The notes below the pieces were generated by a model that was not told the DNA's origin, ran no database searches, and saw nothing but the letters and a program-made list of their open reading frames with translations. The position numbers were made by a program, and so were the translations under genes. Below are positions 1-7,430 of a stretch of 9,983 nucleotides of DNA, one piece after another (the stretch's first letter is position 1; each line of letters begins with the position of its first letter). Source of the stretch: Chitinophagaceae bacterium UBA2467 (GTDB taxonomy: Bacteria; Bacteroidota; Bacteroidia; Chitinophagales; Chitinophagaceae); the NCBI GenBank assembly GCA_002342205.1, contig DDPN01000150.1, positions 5,914-15,896 on the forward strand, written 5' to 3'.

Positions 1-624
1 CAGGTCGCAATGGCGCAAGAACAGGTTAATATGACCAATGTAAAAGCAGAAATCAGTGGCGTAATTGAAGAAGTCAATGTAAAAGTGGGTGAGTTATTTT
101 CAGCACAAGCGGCTGCTACTCCTGGTATGGGAATTCGGATTGTCAATAATAGCCGATTGAAAGTGGTTACAAATATTCCTGAGAATTATATTGGTCGTGT
201 TAACAAAGGGGCTAAAGTTGAAATCCAAGTACTGGAAGCTACAAGTACACCCTTTACGGCTTCTTTATCTGTAGTAGGCGAATCCATCAATGCTGCTACT
301 CGTTCCTTTAATGCTGAAGCCATTATTCCAGCTAATCCTTCCATTAAGCCAAACCAAACTGCTAATGTGCGCATTTTGGATTACAAAGTCGATAGCACAG
401 TAACGGTTCCACTCAATACCGTACAACGTGATGAAAAAGGCCGTTATGTATATGTTGTAGAACAAAAAGGAAATAGAATGATTGCTCGTAAAATGAGTGT
501 GATTACTGGTGAAGCATACGGCGGGCGCATTGAAATCAAAGCAGGATTGAATAACGGACAATTATTAATTAGTCGCGGTTTTCAAAATGTATATGATGGT
601 CAGGTTGTAAAAGCAGTGCAATAA
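1..624 (+). CDS. RND efflux periplasmic adaptor (membrane fusion protein), 5'-truncated by the window
   Basis: This is the adaptor of a tripartite efflux pump; it bridges the inner-membrane RND permease to an outer-membrane channel across the periplasm. The frame is open from base 1 (Gln-Val-Ala precede the Met at 10), so the Met at 10 is internal and the true start lies upstream. What is visible is the end of the alpha-hairpin, the second half of the lipoyl domain (SGVIEEVNVKVGE, bases about 55-93), a beta-barrel domain beginning near LKVVTNIPENYIG (about 157-195), and a membrane-proximal domain with the usual VPLNTVQRDEKGRYVYVV stretch (about 406-460). About 207 residues are present; full-length family members are usually 350-400. 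The stop is 24 bases before the permease start, as in an adaptor-permease operon. The missing N-terminus would show whether it is a lipoprotein. Family assignment is firm; the substrate is unknown. Confidence 0.93.
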   Translation, partial: QVAMAQEQVNMTNVKAEISGVIEEVNVKVGELFSAQAAATPGMGIRIVNNSRLKVVTNIPENYIGRVNKGAKVEIQVLEATSTPFTASLSVVGESINAATRSFNAEAIIPANPSIKPNQTANVRILDYKVDSTVTVPLNTVQRDEKGRYVYVVEQKGNRMIARKMSVITGEAYGGRIEIKAGLNNGQLLISRGFQNVYDGQVVKAVQ

Positions 625-648
625 TTCTCACGCAATAAAATTTAAGGT

Positions 649-3600
649 ATGTCAAGTTTTCAGGAAAAGGTTGTCAAAAAGATTAAAGAGTTTGGTCTTA
701 CCAGTTGGTCTATTGATAATCGAACAGCCATTTATATTGTAGCGATATTGATATCGTTATTTGGATACATCCGATTTACCACACTTCCCAAGGAACAGTT
801 TCCGGATGTGGTAGTACCTACTATTTCAGTAACTACTGTATATGTAGGAAACTCTCCAAAGGATATTGAAAATCTGGTTACCCGTCCGATTGAAAAACAG
901 TTAAAGGGAATCAGTGGTGCCAAGGTGAACAAGATCAGCAGTACTTCACAAACTGATTATTCTCTGATTGTCGTTGAGTTTGATACGGATGTAAAAAGTG
1001 AAGTAGCGAAGCGTAAGGTAAAAGATGCAGTGGATAAGGCTACTAAAGATCTTCCTAACGACCTGACTAGTGAGCCAGATGTACAGGAGTTTTCGCTCAG
1101 TGAGATTCCTATTTTATTTGTGAATATCAGCGGTGATTTTGATCCTGTAAAACTGAAAGAGTATGCAGACAAGATCCAGGATAAAGTGGAAGAATTGCCT
1201 TCTATTACACGTGCTGAAATTGTGGGTGCCCCAGAACGTGAGATTCAAATCAACGTGGATCCTTATCGGATGACAGCGGCAAAAGTGAGTTTCATGGACA
1301 TTGAAAATGCAATCGTTCGTGAAAATATGGATATCACAGGGGGACAGGTCGAAGTTGGAAACATGAAGCGTACGCTACGCGTTAAAGGACAATTTAAGCA
1401 AGCCGCGGATATGTCTACTATAGTAGTACGCAGTTCTGCTCGTGGTGCTTCTGTATATCTCCGCGATGTAGCTGACATTCGTGATACTGTCAAGCAATAT
1501 GAAAGCTTTGCGCGTCTCAATGGTAAAAATGTGGTTACCCTAAATATTGTTAAGCGTGCAGGCGAAAATTTGATTACCACAGCCGATGGAGTAAAATCCA
1601 TTCTGGCTGACATGAAAGAAAAACAAGAATTGCCACAGGACCTTAAAGTAGACTTTACAGGTGATCAAAGTAAGGGAACCAAAACCTCTTTCAATGAATT
1701 GATCAATACGATCATTATTGGATTTATTCTGGTATTGGTGATTTTGATGTTCTTTATGGGAGTTACCAATGCATTTTTTGTGGCACTCAGTGTACCCTTA
1801 AGTGTGTTTGTGGCCTTTTTATTTCTACCTGTGGCCGATGCAATCGTAGGCGGAAATGTAACGCTCAACTTTATTGTATTATTTGCTTTGTTATTTGGTC
1901 TGGGTATTATTGTAGATGATGCTATTGTGGTAATCGAAAACACCCACCGCATATTTGCCAATGGAAAAGTACCCATTATCAAAAGTGCTAAAGAAGCAGC
2001 AGGTGAAGTTTTTATTCCTGTATTAGCGGGTACTGCCACTACACTCGCTCCATTTTTCCCGTTATTGTTCTGGAAGGGTATCATTGGTAAGTTCATGATT
2101 TATCTGCCTACCATGTTGATTTTGACCTTAGCGGCTTCATTGGTGGTAGCATTTATTTTCAATCCGGTGTTTGCGGTTAGCTTCATGAAGCCGGAGATTA
2201 AAGAGGAGAATAAAGTAAAGTCTGCCATTTTCAGAAATAAATGGTTCTGGGTTTTTGCTATTGCCGGTTTAGTATTACATGGATTAGGATTTCACGGCAC
2301 TGCAAACTTCTTGTGGCTGTTAAGTATCCTAATGGTATTACATAGCTACTTTTTGGAAGAAATTATTTGGAAATTCCAACACCAGACCTTGCCACGCATG
2401 ATGAACCAGTATGAAAAATTACTGCGTTGGATTCTGGTAGGTAATCGTCCAGCAAAAACATTTGCATCATTGTTTGGATTGTTTGCTATTTCGTTAGTGC
2501 TGCTCATGCTGCGCAGTAATAAAATGACCTTTTTCCCTTCGGGCGATCCTAATTTCATTTATGTGTATGCCAAATTACCAGTCGGTACGGATGTCAAATA
2601 CACAGATAGTATAACCCGCGTGTTGGAAACCAAAGTGCTGAAAGTGTTAGAAAGTGAGTTGCCTGGTAAGCCGGGTGCTATTGTGGAAAGTGTGATCAGC
2701 AATGTGGCCGTCAGTGCCAATAATCCGCGTGATAATAATCGAAGTGTACAACCCCATTTAGGTCGTATCCAAGTTTCATTTGTGGAATTTGAAAAAAGAC
2801 ATGGAAAGTCTACGGCCCCTTATCTCACATCCATTCGTGAGGCGGTACAAGGAATACCCGGCCTTGATGTGGAGGTAGATAAAGAGTCAGCTGGTCCGCC
2901 CACAGAACCTCCGGTAAATATTGAAATTGCAGGTGATGATTTTGATGAGCTTGCTAAAGTGGCTACACAATTACTGCAGTATCTCGATACAAATCGGGTA
3001 GAAGGTATCCAGAGTTTGAAAGCAGATGTCGACCTCAATAATCCTGAAATTACAATCAATGTTGACCGTAGTAAAGCCATGATGGAAGGAATTACTACCG
3101 CTCAAATTGGAATGGCTATCCGTACGGCTCAATTTGGTAAGGAAGTCAGTAAAATAAAGGATGGGGAAGATGAATATAAAATCCAGCTACGCTACGCAAG
3201 TGATCGACGTAATAATGTAGATGATCTCTTGAATACACGTATTGTATTTATGGATATGAATACAATGCAAGTCAAGTCTATTCCATTAGGAGCCGTCGCT
3301 TCTGTTGAATACACGAATACGGCAGGTGGAATCAAACGTAAAAATGTTCGCCGCACCATCCAATTACAAAGTAGCGTTGCAGATCCAACTTTAGTTACAG
3401 GCATTAACGCTGCGCTGAAAGAAAAAATTCAAGACTTTAGAAATAGTACTTCAATTCCATCTGATGTCGTAATTCGTCAGCAGGGACAAAGTGAACAGGA
3501 AAAAGAAACACAGGCTTTTTTGGGTACAGCATTATTGATGGCCATCGGAATTATCTTTTTAATTCTGGTATTGCAATTCAATAGTATGAGTAAGCCATTC

Positions 3601-4206
3601 ATCGTTATTACTGAGATCTTCTTCTCTGTGATTGGTGTGTTTTTGGGTTATGCATTAAGTGGTATTACACTGGCTACTATCATGGTGGGCGTTGGAGTAG
3701 TAGGATTGGCCGGTATTGTAATTAAAAACGGAATTCTGCTAATTGAATTCACTGATGAGTTGCGTACTCGTGGCTATCGTACGCGTGAAGCAGCTATTCA
3801 GGCCGGAAAAATTCGAATTATCCCTGTACTCTTAACAGCAGTGGCTACAATCTTGGGCTTATTGCCACTGGCAGTAGGATTTAATATCGACTTTGCCGGA
3901 CTGTTTCAACACCTTCGTCCCAATATCTTTTTTGGGGGAGACAGTGTAGTATTCTGGGGGCCACTTAGCTGGACCATTATATTCGGACTCATTTTCTCCT
4001 TCTTCCTTACATTGATCATGGTACCAGGTATGTATTTGATTGCGGAGCGTTTGCGTCGTCCTATGGAAAAATTCTATGGTACTCGCTATATCGCTTTACT
4101 TGGATTTGCAGGGCCCTTCTTTTTTATATTTGTCGCTTTTATGTTTTTGGTTCGCCGTATACAAGGAAGAAAAGTTTGGTTAGGTCACCCCGGTAAAATG
4201 GCGTAA
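649..4206 (+). CDS. RND efflux transporter permease, HAE1/AcrB-like, with extra hydrophobic segments
   Basis: This inner-membrane, proton-driven pump subunit exports drugs or other amphiphiles together with the adaptor just upstream. TM1 is at about residues 26-43, followed by the porter domain (FPDVVVPTISVTTVYVG). TM2-TM6 lie at about 353-510 and TM7 at about 605-621; a second porter domain follows, then TM8-TM12 at about 958-1131. The proton-relay residues are present: Asp423-Asp424 in GIIVDDAIVVIEN of TM4 and Lys1026 in GIVIKNGILLIEF of TM10, equivalent to AcrB D407/D408 and K940. This favours the HAE1 branch over heavy-metal pumps. At 1185 residues it is about 140 longer than AcrB. The excess lies partly in a TM6-TM7 insert with two hydrophobic stretches (about 531-549 and 552-570), a longer TM11-TM12 loop (about 1079-1106) and a C-terminal hydrophobic segment (about 1147-1169). 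AAGG lies only one base before the ATG, too close to be a normal ribosome site. Substrate cannot be predicted. Confidence 0.96.
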   Translation: MSSFQEKVVKKIKEFGLTSWSIDNRTAIYIVAILISLFGYIRFTTLPKEQFPDVVVPTISVTTVYVGNSPKDIENLVTRPIEKQLKGISGAKVNKISSTSQTDYSLIVVEFDTDVKSEVAKRKVKDAVDKATKDLPNDLTSEPDVQEFSLSEIPILFVNISGDFDPVKLKEYADKIQDKVEELPSITRAEIVGAPEREIQINVDPYRMTAAKVSFMDIENAIVRENMDITGGQVEVGNMKRTLRVKGQFKQAADMSTIVVRSSARGASVYLRDVADIRDTVKQYESFARLNGKNVVTLNIVKRAGENLITTADGVKSILADMKEKQELPQDLKVDFTGDQSKGTKTSFNELINTIIIGFILVLVILMFFMGVTNAFFVALSVPLSVFVAFLFLPVADAIVGGNVTLNFIVLFALLFGLGIIVDDAIVVIENTHRIFANGKVPIIKSAKEAAGEVFIPVLAGTATTLAPFFPLLFWKGIIGKFMIYLPTMLILTLAASLVVAFIFNPVFAVSFMKPEIKEENKVKSAIFRNKWFWVFAIAGLVLHGLGFHGTANFLWLLSILMVLHSYFLEEIIWKFQHQTLPRMMNQYEKLLRWILVGNRPAKTFASLFGLFAISLVLLMLRSNKMTFFPSGDPNFIYVYAKLPVGTDVKYTDSITRVLETKVLKVLESELPGKPGAIVESVISNVAVSANNPRDNNRSVQPHLGRIQVSFVEFEKRHGKSTAPYLTSIREAVQGIPGLDVEVDKESAGPPTEPPVNIEIAGDDFDELAKVATQLLQYLDTNRVEGIQSLKADVDLNNPEITINVDRSKAMMEGITTAQIGMAIRTAQFGKEVSKIKDGEDEYKIQLRYASDRRNNVDDLLNTRIVFMDMNTMQVKSIPLGAVASVEYTNTAGGIKRKNVRRTIQLQSSVADPTLVTGINAALKEKIQDFRNSTSIPSDVVIRQQGQSEQEKETQAFLGTALLMAIGIIFLILVLQFNSMSKPFIVITEIFFSVIGVFLGYALSGITLATIMVGVGVVGLAGIVIKNGILLIEFTDELRTRGYRTREAAIQAGKIRIIPVLLTAVATILGLLPLAVGFNIDFAGLFQHLRPNIFFGGDSVVFWGPLSWTIIFGLIFSFFLTLIMVPGMYLIAERLRRPMEKFYGTRYIALLGFAGPFFFIFVAFMFLVRRIQGRKVWLGHPGKMA

Positions 4207-4245
4207 TAAAGTTTAAATTCGTTGAACACACTTTAAAAAACGATC

Positions 4246-6102
4246 ATGGCCAGAAAGAAGGAAGTTTTACAAGATGTGGTTATCAAGTTTGCAGGAGACA
4301 GTGGAGATGGTATGCAGCTGACCGGAAGTCAGTTCACCAATAACACGGCACTGCTTGGGATTGATCTTGCAACCTTTCCTGATTTTCCTGCGGAGATTCG
4401 TGCGCCACAAGGAACCTTACCCGGTGTGAGTGGATTCCAATTACGTTTTTCTTCTGATCGTGTTTTTACGCCAGGTGATTCCTGTGATGTGCTGGTTGCA
4501 ATGAATGCGGCAGCATTAAAAGTGAATCTCAAGGCCTTGAAAAAAGGCGGAAAGATCATTGCAAATACAGATGGATTTGATGCAAAGAATTTACGACTCG
4601 CTAATTACCCTGAGGGTGTAAATCCATTAGAAGACGGAAGCCTCAGTAATTACGAAGTGTTCAAGATGGATGTGACCAAAATGACACGTGAGGCGCTAAA
4701 GGATGTCACTTTGGGGATGAAAGAAAAGGACCGCGCTAAAAATATGTTTGTGCTCGGCTTTTTGTATTGGATGTATGGTCGTGATATGAACAACACGATT
4801 GACTTTATCAAAGAGAAATTTGCGAAGAAGCCCGATATCATGAACAGCAATGTGGCTGTATTGCAAGCGGGGTACAATTACGGAGACACAACAGAAACGT
4901 TTACCACCACCTATACTGTTGAACGCGCCAAGATGGAACCCGGTTCTTATCGTTCTATCATGGGTAATCAGGCGTTAACATTAGGATTGATTGCTGCATC
5001 TCAAAAAAGTGGACTGCCTCTTTTTTTAGGATCTTATCCTATTACACCGGCTTCGGATATTTTACATGAGCTTTCCAAGTACAAAAATTTTGGCGTACGA
5101 ACGTTTCAGGCGGAAGATGAAATTGCGGCCATCACTTCTGCAATTGGTGCATCCTATGGGGGATCATTAGGAGTTACTACTTCTAGCGGTCCAGGTATTG
5201 CGCTCAAAGGAGAAGCCATGGGTCTTGCTGTGATGTTAGAGATCCCTTTGCTTATCATCAACGTTCAACGTGGAGGTCCTTCTACCGGTCTTCCTACTAA
5301 AACAGAACAAAGTGATTTGATGCAGGCGTATTATGGACGTAATGGCGAATGTCCAATGCCTATTATTTCTGCTTCTACTCCTACGGATTGTTTTGATGCA
5401 GTATTTGAAGCGGTGCGTATTTCTATCCAACATATGACGCCCGTTATGTTTTTGAGTGACGGCTATATTGCGAATGGTGCAGAACCTTGGCGCTACCCAC
5501 AAACAAAAGATCTTCCTGCAATCCCTGTTCAATTTAAAAAAGCACTCAATGAAGGAGAAGAAAAATACATGCCTTATACCCGCGATGAAAAATTAGCACG
5601 TCCTTGGGCAGTACCTGGTACACCCGGACTAGAACATCGCATTGGGGGAATTGAGAAACAGAATATCACAGGAAACGTAAACTATGAACCCGAGAATCAC
5701 CAATTGATGGTGAAGCTTCGTCAAGAGAAAGTAGACAAGATCGCAGAATATATCCCTGAACAAAAATTAGACAGCGGTCCTGATAAAGGAAAAATTCTAG
5801 TGTTGGGTTGGGGTTCTACCTATGGAGCTATCAAGTCTGCTGTTGCTGAATTGCAGGCACAAGGTCATGCAGTGAGTCATGCTCATCTTCGTTATGTGCG
5901 TCCTTTCCCTCGTAATTTGGGACAGTTGATCAAAAACTTTGATCAGGTTTTGATTCCTGAAATCAATAATGGTCAGTTGATAAAAATTATCCGCGACATC
6001 TATCTTGTTGATGCAAAAGGATACAACAAAATCATGGGTGTACCCATTACTAAAACGGAGTTAGTGCTTTGTTTGCAAGAAATGTTGGGACGTAAGAATT
6101 AA
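4246..6102 (+). CDS. korA: 2-oxoacid:ferredoxin oxidoreductase, fused gamma-alpha subunit (probably 2-oxoglutarate type)
   Basis: This is the cytoplasmic subunit of a thiamine-diphosphate enzyme that oxidatively decarboxylates a 2-oxoacid to its acyl-CoA while reducing ferredoxin. An N-terminal gamma domain (about residues 8-190) begins with KFAGDSGDGMQLTGSQF. The alpha domain I (about 235-420) has the substrate-binding YPITPAS motif at 264-270 and QRGGPSTGLPTKTEQSDL at 341-358. A C-terminal domain II (about 515-615) has LGWGSTYGAI and ENNG-type residues in EINNGQL (572-578). The 618-residue length is normal for the fused gamma-alpha form. The start is supported because the gamma domain begins directly after it. 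The catalytic cofactor-binding beta subunit (korB) is not downstream; the next gene converges and shares the stop region. A 39-base gap separates korA from the efflux permease, so co-transcription is possible but not functionally suggested. 2-Oxoglutarate specificity is inferred from the fused architecture; a pyruvate or branched-chain oxoacid enzyme is possible. Confidence 0.9.
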   Translation: MARKKEVLQDVVIKFAGDSGDGMQLTGSQFTNNTALLGIDLATFPDFPAEIRAPQGTLPGVSGFQLRFSSDRVFTPGDSCDVLVAMNAAALKVNLKALKKGGKIIANTDGFDAKNLRLANYPEGVNPLEDGSLSNYEVFKMDVTKMTREALKDVTLGMKEKDRAKNMFVLGFLYWMYGRDMNNTIDFIKEKFAKKPDIMNSNVAVLQAGYNYGDTTETFTTTYTVERAKMEPGSYRSIMGNQALTLGLIAASQKSGLPLFLGSYPITPASDILHELSKYKNFGVRTFQAEDEIAAITSAIGASYGGSLGVTTSSGPGIALKGEAMGLAVMLEIPLLIINVQRGGPSTGLPTKTEQSDLMQAYYGRNGECPMPIISASTPTDCFDAVFEAVRISIQHMTPVMFLSDGYIANGAEPWRYPQTKDLPAIPVQFKKALNEGEEKYMPYTRDEKLARPWAVPGTPGLEHRIGGIEKQNITGNVNYEPENHQLMVKLRQEKVDKIAEYIPEQKLDSGPDKGKILVLGWGSTYGAIKSAVAELQAQGHAVSHAHLRYVRPFPRNLGQLIKNFDQVLIPEINNGQLIKIIRDIYLVDAKGYNKIMGVPITKTELVLCLQEMLGRKN

Positions 6103-6746
6103 TCTTTCTTCATTTTTTGAAAAGCACTGCAAGCCGTTTGCAGCCCACAGCTTTCACATTTTGGATTTCTGGCAATACAGGTATAACGACCATGTAGAAT
6201 TAGCCAATGATGTGCTTTATGAATGAGCGATTCCGGAAAATTTTTAATTAATACTTTCTCTACTGCCAATGGCGTAGTTGCCGTGGAAGGAACCAGTCCA
6301 ATTCTTTTGCTCACTCTGAATACATGCGTATCCACTGCCATATTGGGCTGATTGTCGATTACCGAAGTAATCACATTGGCTGTTTTACGACCCACACCAG
6401 GTAATAGCACTAATTCATCTACTGTCATCGGTACCTGACCTCCAAAGTCCTTGATCAGTTTTTGGGCCATCCCAATCAGGTGTTTGGTTTTATTGTTGGG
6501 ATACGAAATACTTTGAATCAGCGGAAATACTTCTTCAAATGTTGCCTTAGCCAGCTTGGCCGGAGTGGGAAAGCGTTTGAAAATGGCCGGTGTGGTTTGA
6601 TTGACTCGTTTGTCGGTACACTGCGCCGATAAAATAACCGCTACTAATAATTGAAAGGGGTTATCATAGAAAAGCTCAGTTTCGGCATCGGGGGCATGCG
6701 ATAAAAAATAGTCCGTAACAAATTGGTATTTCTGCTTGCGGGTCAT
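6099..6746 (-). CDS. nth: Endonuclease III, bifunctional DNA glycosylase/AP lyase
   Basis: This base-excision repair enzyme removes oxidised pyrimidines and cleaves the resulting abasic site by beta-elimination. The N-terminus aligns well by eye with E. coli Nth (NPFQLLVAVILSAQCTDKRVN at 29-49). The helix-hairpin-helix LLPGVGRKTANVI (114-126) carries the catalytic Lys121, and the catalytic Asp139 lies in VDTHVFRVSKRIGL. A C-terminal iron-sulfur cluster motif C-x6-C-x2-C-x5-C is intact (Cys190, 197, 200, 206). Length is 215 residues, typical of the family. It is the last gene of the minus-strand cluster, 16 bases downstream of the 77-residue gene, with no Shine-Dalgarno sequence before its ATG. 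Its stop overlaps the korA stop on the other strand by four bases. All features point to an active enzyme. Confidence 0.97.
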   Translation of the reverse strand: MTRKQKYQFVTDYFLSHAPDAETELFYDNPFQLLVAVILSAQCTDKRVNQTTPAIFKRFPTPAKLAKATFEEVFPLIQSISYPNNKTKHLIGMAQKLIKDFGGQVPMTVDELVLLPGVGRKTANVITSVIDNQPNMAVDTHVFRVSKRIGLVPSTATTPLAVEKVLIKNFPESLIHKAHHWLILHGRYTCIARNPKCESCGLQTACSAFQKMKKD

Positions 6747-6762
6747 GGCCGCAAGTTACGCA

Positions 6763-6996
6763 TCAGCGAACGGTCTGCGTTTGGTGAGTGGACGCGTGGC
6801 GTAAAATGTTGAGAATTACTTCGGTTCGGGGCGATTCCACAATCCGGTCCAGTCGTTGCATAGAGGTTTTCAAGACACCCAGCTTTTCTCGTAAGGTCCA
6901 GTTTTCTTGTAAAGCGGCCTCTAGTTCGAGGCGGGCTTGCGCATCCATCTCGTTGTAGAGGTAACAAATAAGGTCTTCTGGAGAATACGTTTTCAT
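6763..6996 (-). CDS. Small conserved-type protein resembling an anti-sigma factor N-terminus, no zinc ligands
   Basis: This 77-residue soluble protein has no signal peptide and no membrane segment. The pattern MKTYSPEDLICYLYNEMD, followed by a charged helix (ARLELEAALQENWTLREKL), resembles the N-terminal helical region of zf-HC2-type anti-sigma factors, where an 'LL-YLYGEL' start leads into a helix with zinc-binding His/Cys. The zinc ligands are absent here: the only Cys is at residue 11 and there is no C-x2-C or HxxxC. A second helix (about 38-55) and an 'SPRTEVILNIL' segment (55-65) follow. I recall similar short proteins in Chitinophagaceae genomes but know no tested function. It sits between divIC (71-base gap) and nth (16-base gap) and may be co-transcribed with them. 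I chose this frame over an overlapping one (6743-6967) because its composition and helical periodicity look like real protein. A protein-binding or regulatory role is only an inference. Confidence 0.75.
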   Translation of the reverse strand: MKTYSPEDLICYLYNEMDAQARLELEAALQENWTLREKLGVLKTSMQRLDRIVESPRTEVILNILRHASTHQTQTVR

Positions 6997-7067
6997 GGGA
7001 AATCGCTGGTTTTGAACGATTGGACCCTTTAAAAACGAGGGGAGGAAACGATTATTGTGAGAACGGA

Positions 7068-7385
7068 CTATTTTTTATCCGAAACTGGTTTTTCAGTGAT
7101 CAGAAACAGGTCTTCATTGTCCTTTTTCATCAGGTATTTTTCCCGCGCGTACTTTTCGATGGTGGCAGGATTATTTTTTAAAGACTCTAATTCTTTGCGT
7201 TCCAGCTCTATTTGTTTGGTATAGTGTTCTTTGGTCTTTTCTAATTTTCGAAGCTCTTTTTTTCTCTCTATTTGCGTGAACAAATCATTCTTGTCTAAAA
7301 AAATTACAATAATTAAAAAGACTGCCGTCGCAATGAAGTATTTATTGCGAATCCATGGCGGAATGGTAGAAAGAAATTGATTCAT
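7068..7385 (-). CDS. Septum formation initiator family protein (FtsB/DivIC-like)
   Basis: This is a small bitopic division protein of the FtsB/DivIC family, whose members join FtsL and FtsQ/DivIB to activate septal peptidoglycan synthesis. It has 105 residues: a short cytoplasmic N-terminus, one membrane helix at about 15-30 (NKYFIATAVFLIIVIFL), a charged coiled coil at about 37-70, and the family signature NNPATIEKYAREKYLMKKDN at 71-90. I start it at the Met at 7385 rather than an in-frame Met at 7415: the upstream Met lies inside the loop of the hairpin that follows eno, and GAGGTGA sits three to four bases before the chosen ATG. It follows eno by 45 bases. Adjacency of eno and ftsB/divIC is also known in gammaproteobacteria such as Pseudomonas, which supports the family call. 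Whether it should be called divIC or ftsB in this phylum is a naming choice. Confidence 0.92.
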   Translation of the reverse strand: MNQFLSTIPPWIRNKYFIATAVFLIIVIFLDKNDLFTQIERKKELRKLEKTKEHYTKQIELERKELESLKNNPATIEKYAREKYLMKKDNEDLFLITEKPVSDKK

Positions 7386-7387
7386 GT

Positions 7388-7394
7388 TCACCTC
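7388..7394 (-). promoter_or_regulatory. Shine-Dalgarno site deciding the divIC start
   Basis: On the minus strand GAGGTGA is followed by two bases and then the ATG at 7385. It is complementary over seven bases to the conserved 3' end of 16S rRNA. None of the other starts in the window has a comparable site at workable spacing, which is typical of Bacteroidota. It therefore both fixes the divIC start and suggests that this gene initiates translation independently of eno. Confidence 0.7.
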
Positions 7395-7400
7395 AAAGAT

Positions 7401-7427
7401 AAAGAGGGGCTGCATTCGCCCCTCTTT
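7401..7427 (-). terminator. Perfect 10-bp hairpin after eno, likely intrinsic terminator or attenuator
   Basis: The arms AAAGAGGGGC (minus strand, 7427-7418) and GCCCCTCTTT (7410-7401) are exact complements around a seven-base loop. The hairpin begins three bases after the eno stop codon. The 3' arm ends in TTT and is followed by ATCTTT, a mixed rather than continuous U tract, so termination may be partial. It ends 15 bases before the divIC ATG. It may separate abundant eno transcripts from the division gene or stabilise the eno mRNA 3' end. Confidence 0.75.
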
Positions 7428-7430
7428 AAT

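Noticed and set aside
265..561. A 98-codon minus-strand reading frame antisense to the efflux adaptor.
   Set aside because: It has no recognisable domain and is fully covered by the recognised adaptor domain on the plus strand.
1665..2096. A 143-codon minus-strand reading frame antisense to the RND permease.
   Set aside because: It lies wholly opposite well-conserved membrane helices with motif residues, and its composition is that expected from the complement of hydrophobic codons.
4207..4245. A possible korA promoter (TAAATTCG at 4214-4221, similar to the Bacteroidota -7 element TAnnTTTG) and an imperfect small hairpin GTTTAA/TTGAAC (4211-4227).
   Set aside because: The -7 match has a mismatch and no TTTG-type -33 element at the right distance; the hairpin has only six pairs including a G-U and no U tract. 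Neither can be supported.
6743..6967. A 74-codon minus-strand reading frame overlapping the 77-residue gene and ending in an ATGA overlap with the nth start.
   Set aside because: The ATGA arrangement looks like translational coupling, but the product is rich in Arg/Pro/Ser/Thr with no recognisable pattern, and the overlapping frame at 6763-6996 has convincing protein-like periodicity. Treated as a shadow frame.
6997..7067. A promoter or terminator in the 71-base gap between divIC and the small gene.
   Set aside because: Only a weak CCCT/AGGG pairing and an A/T-rich patch are visible, with no TAnnTTTG or TTTG element.
7383..7415. An upstream in-frame Met at 7415 as the divIC start.
   Set aside because: It lies within the loop of the post-eno hairpin, would add ten residues not expected in the family, and has no ribosome site, while the Met at 7385 follows GAGGTGA.
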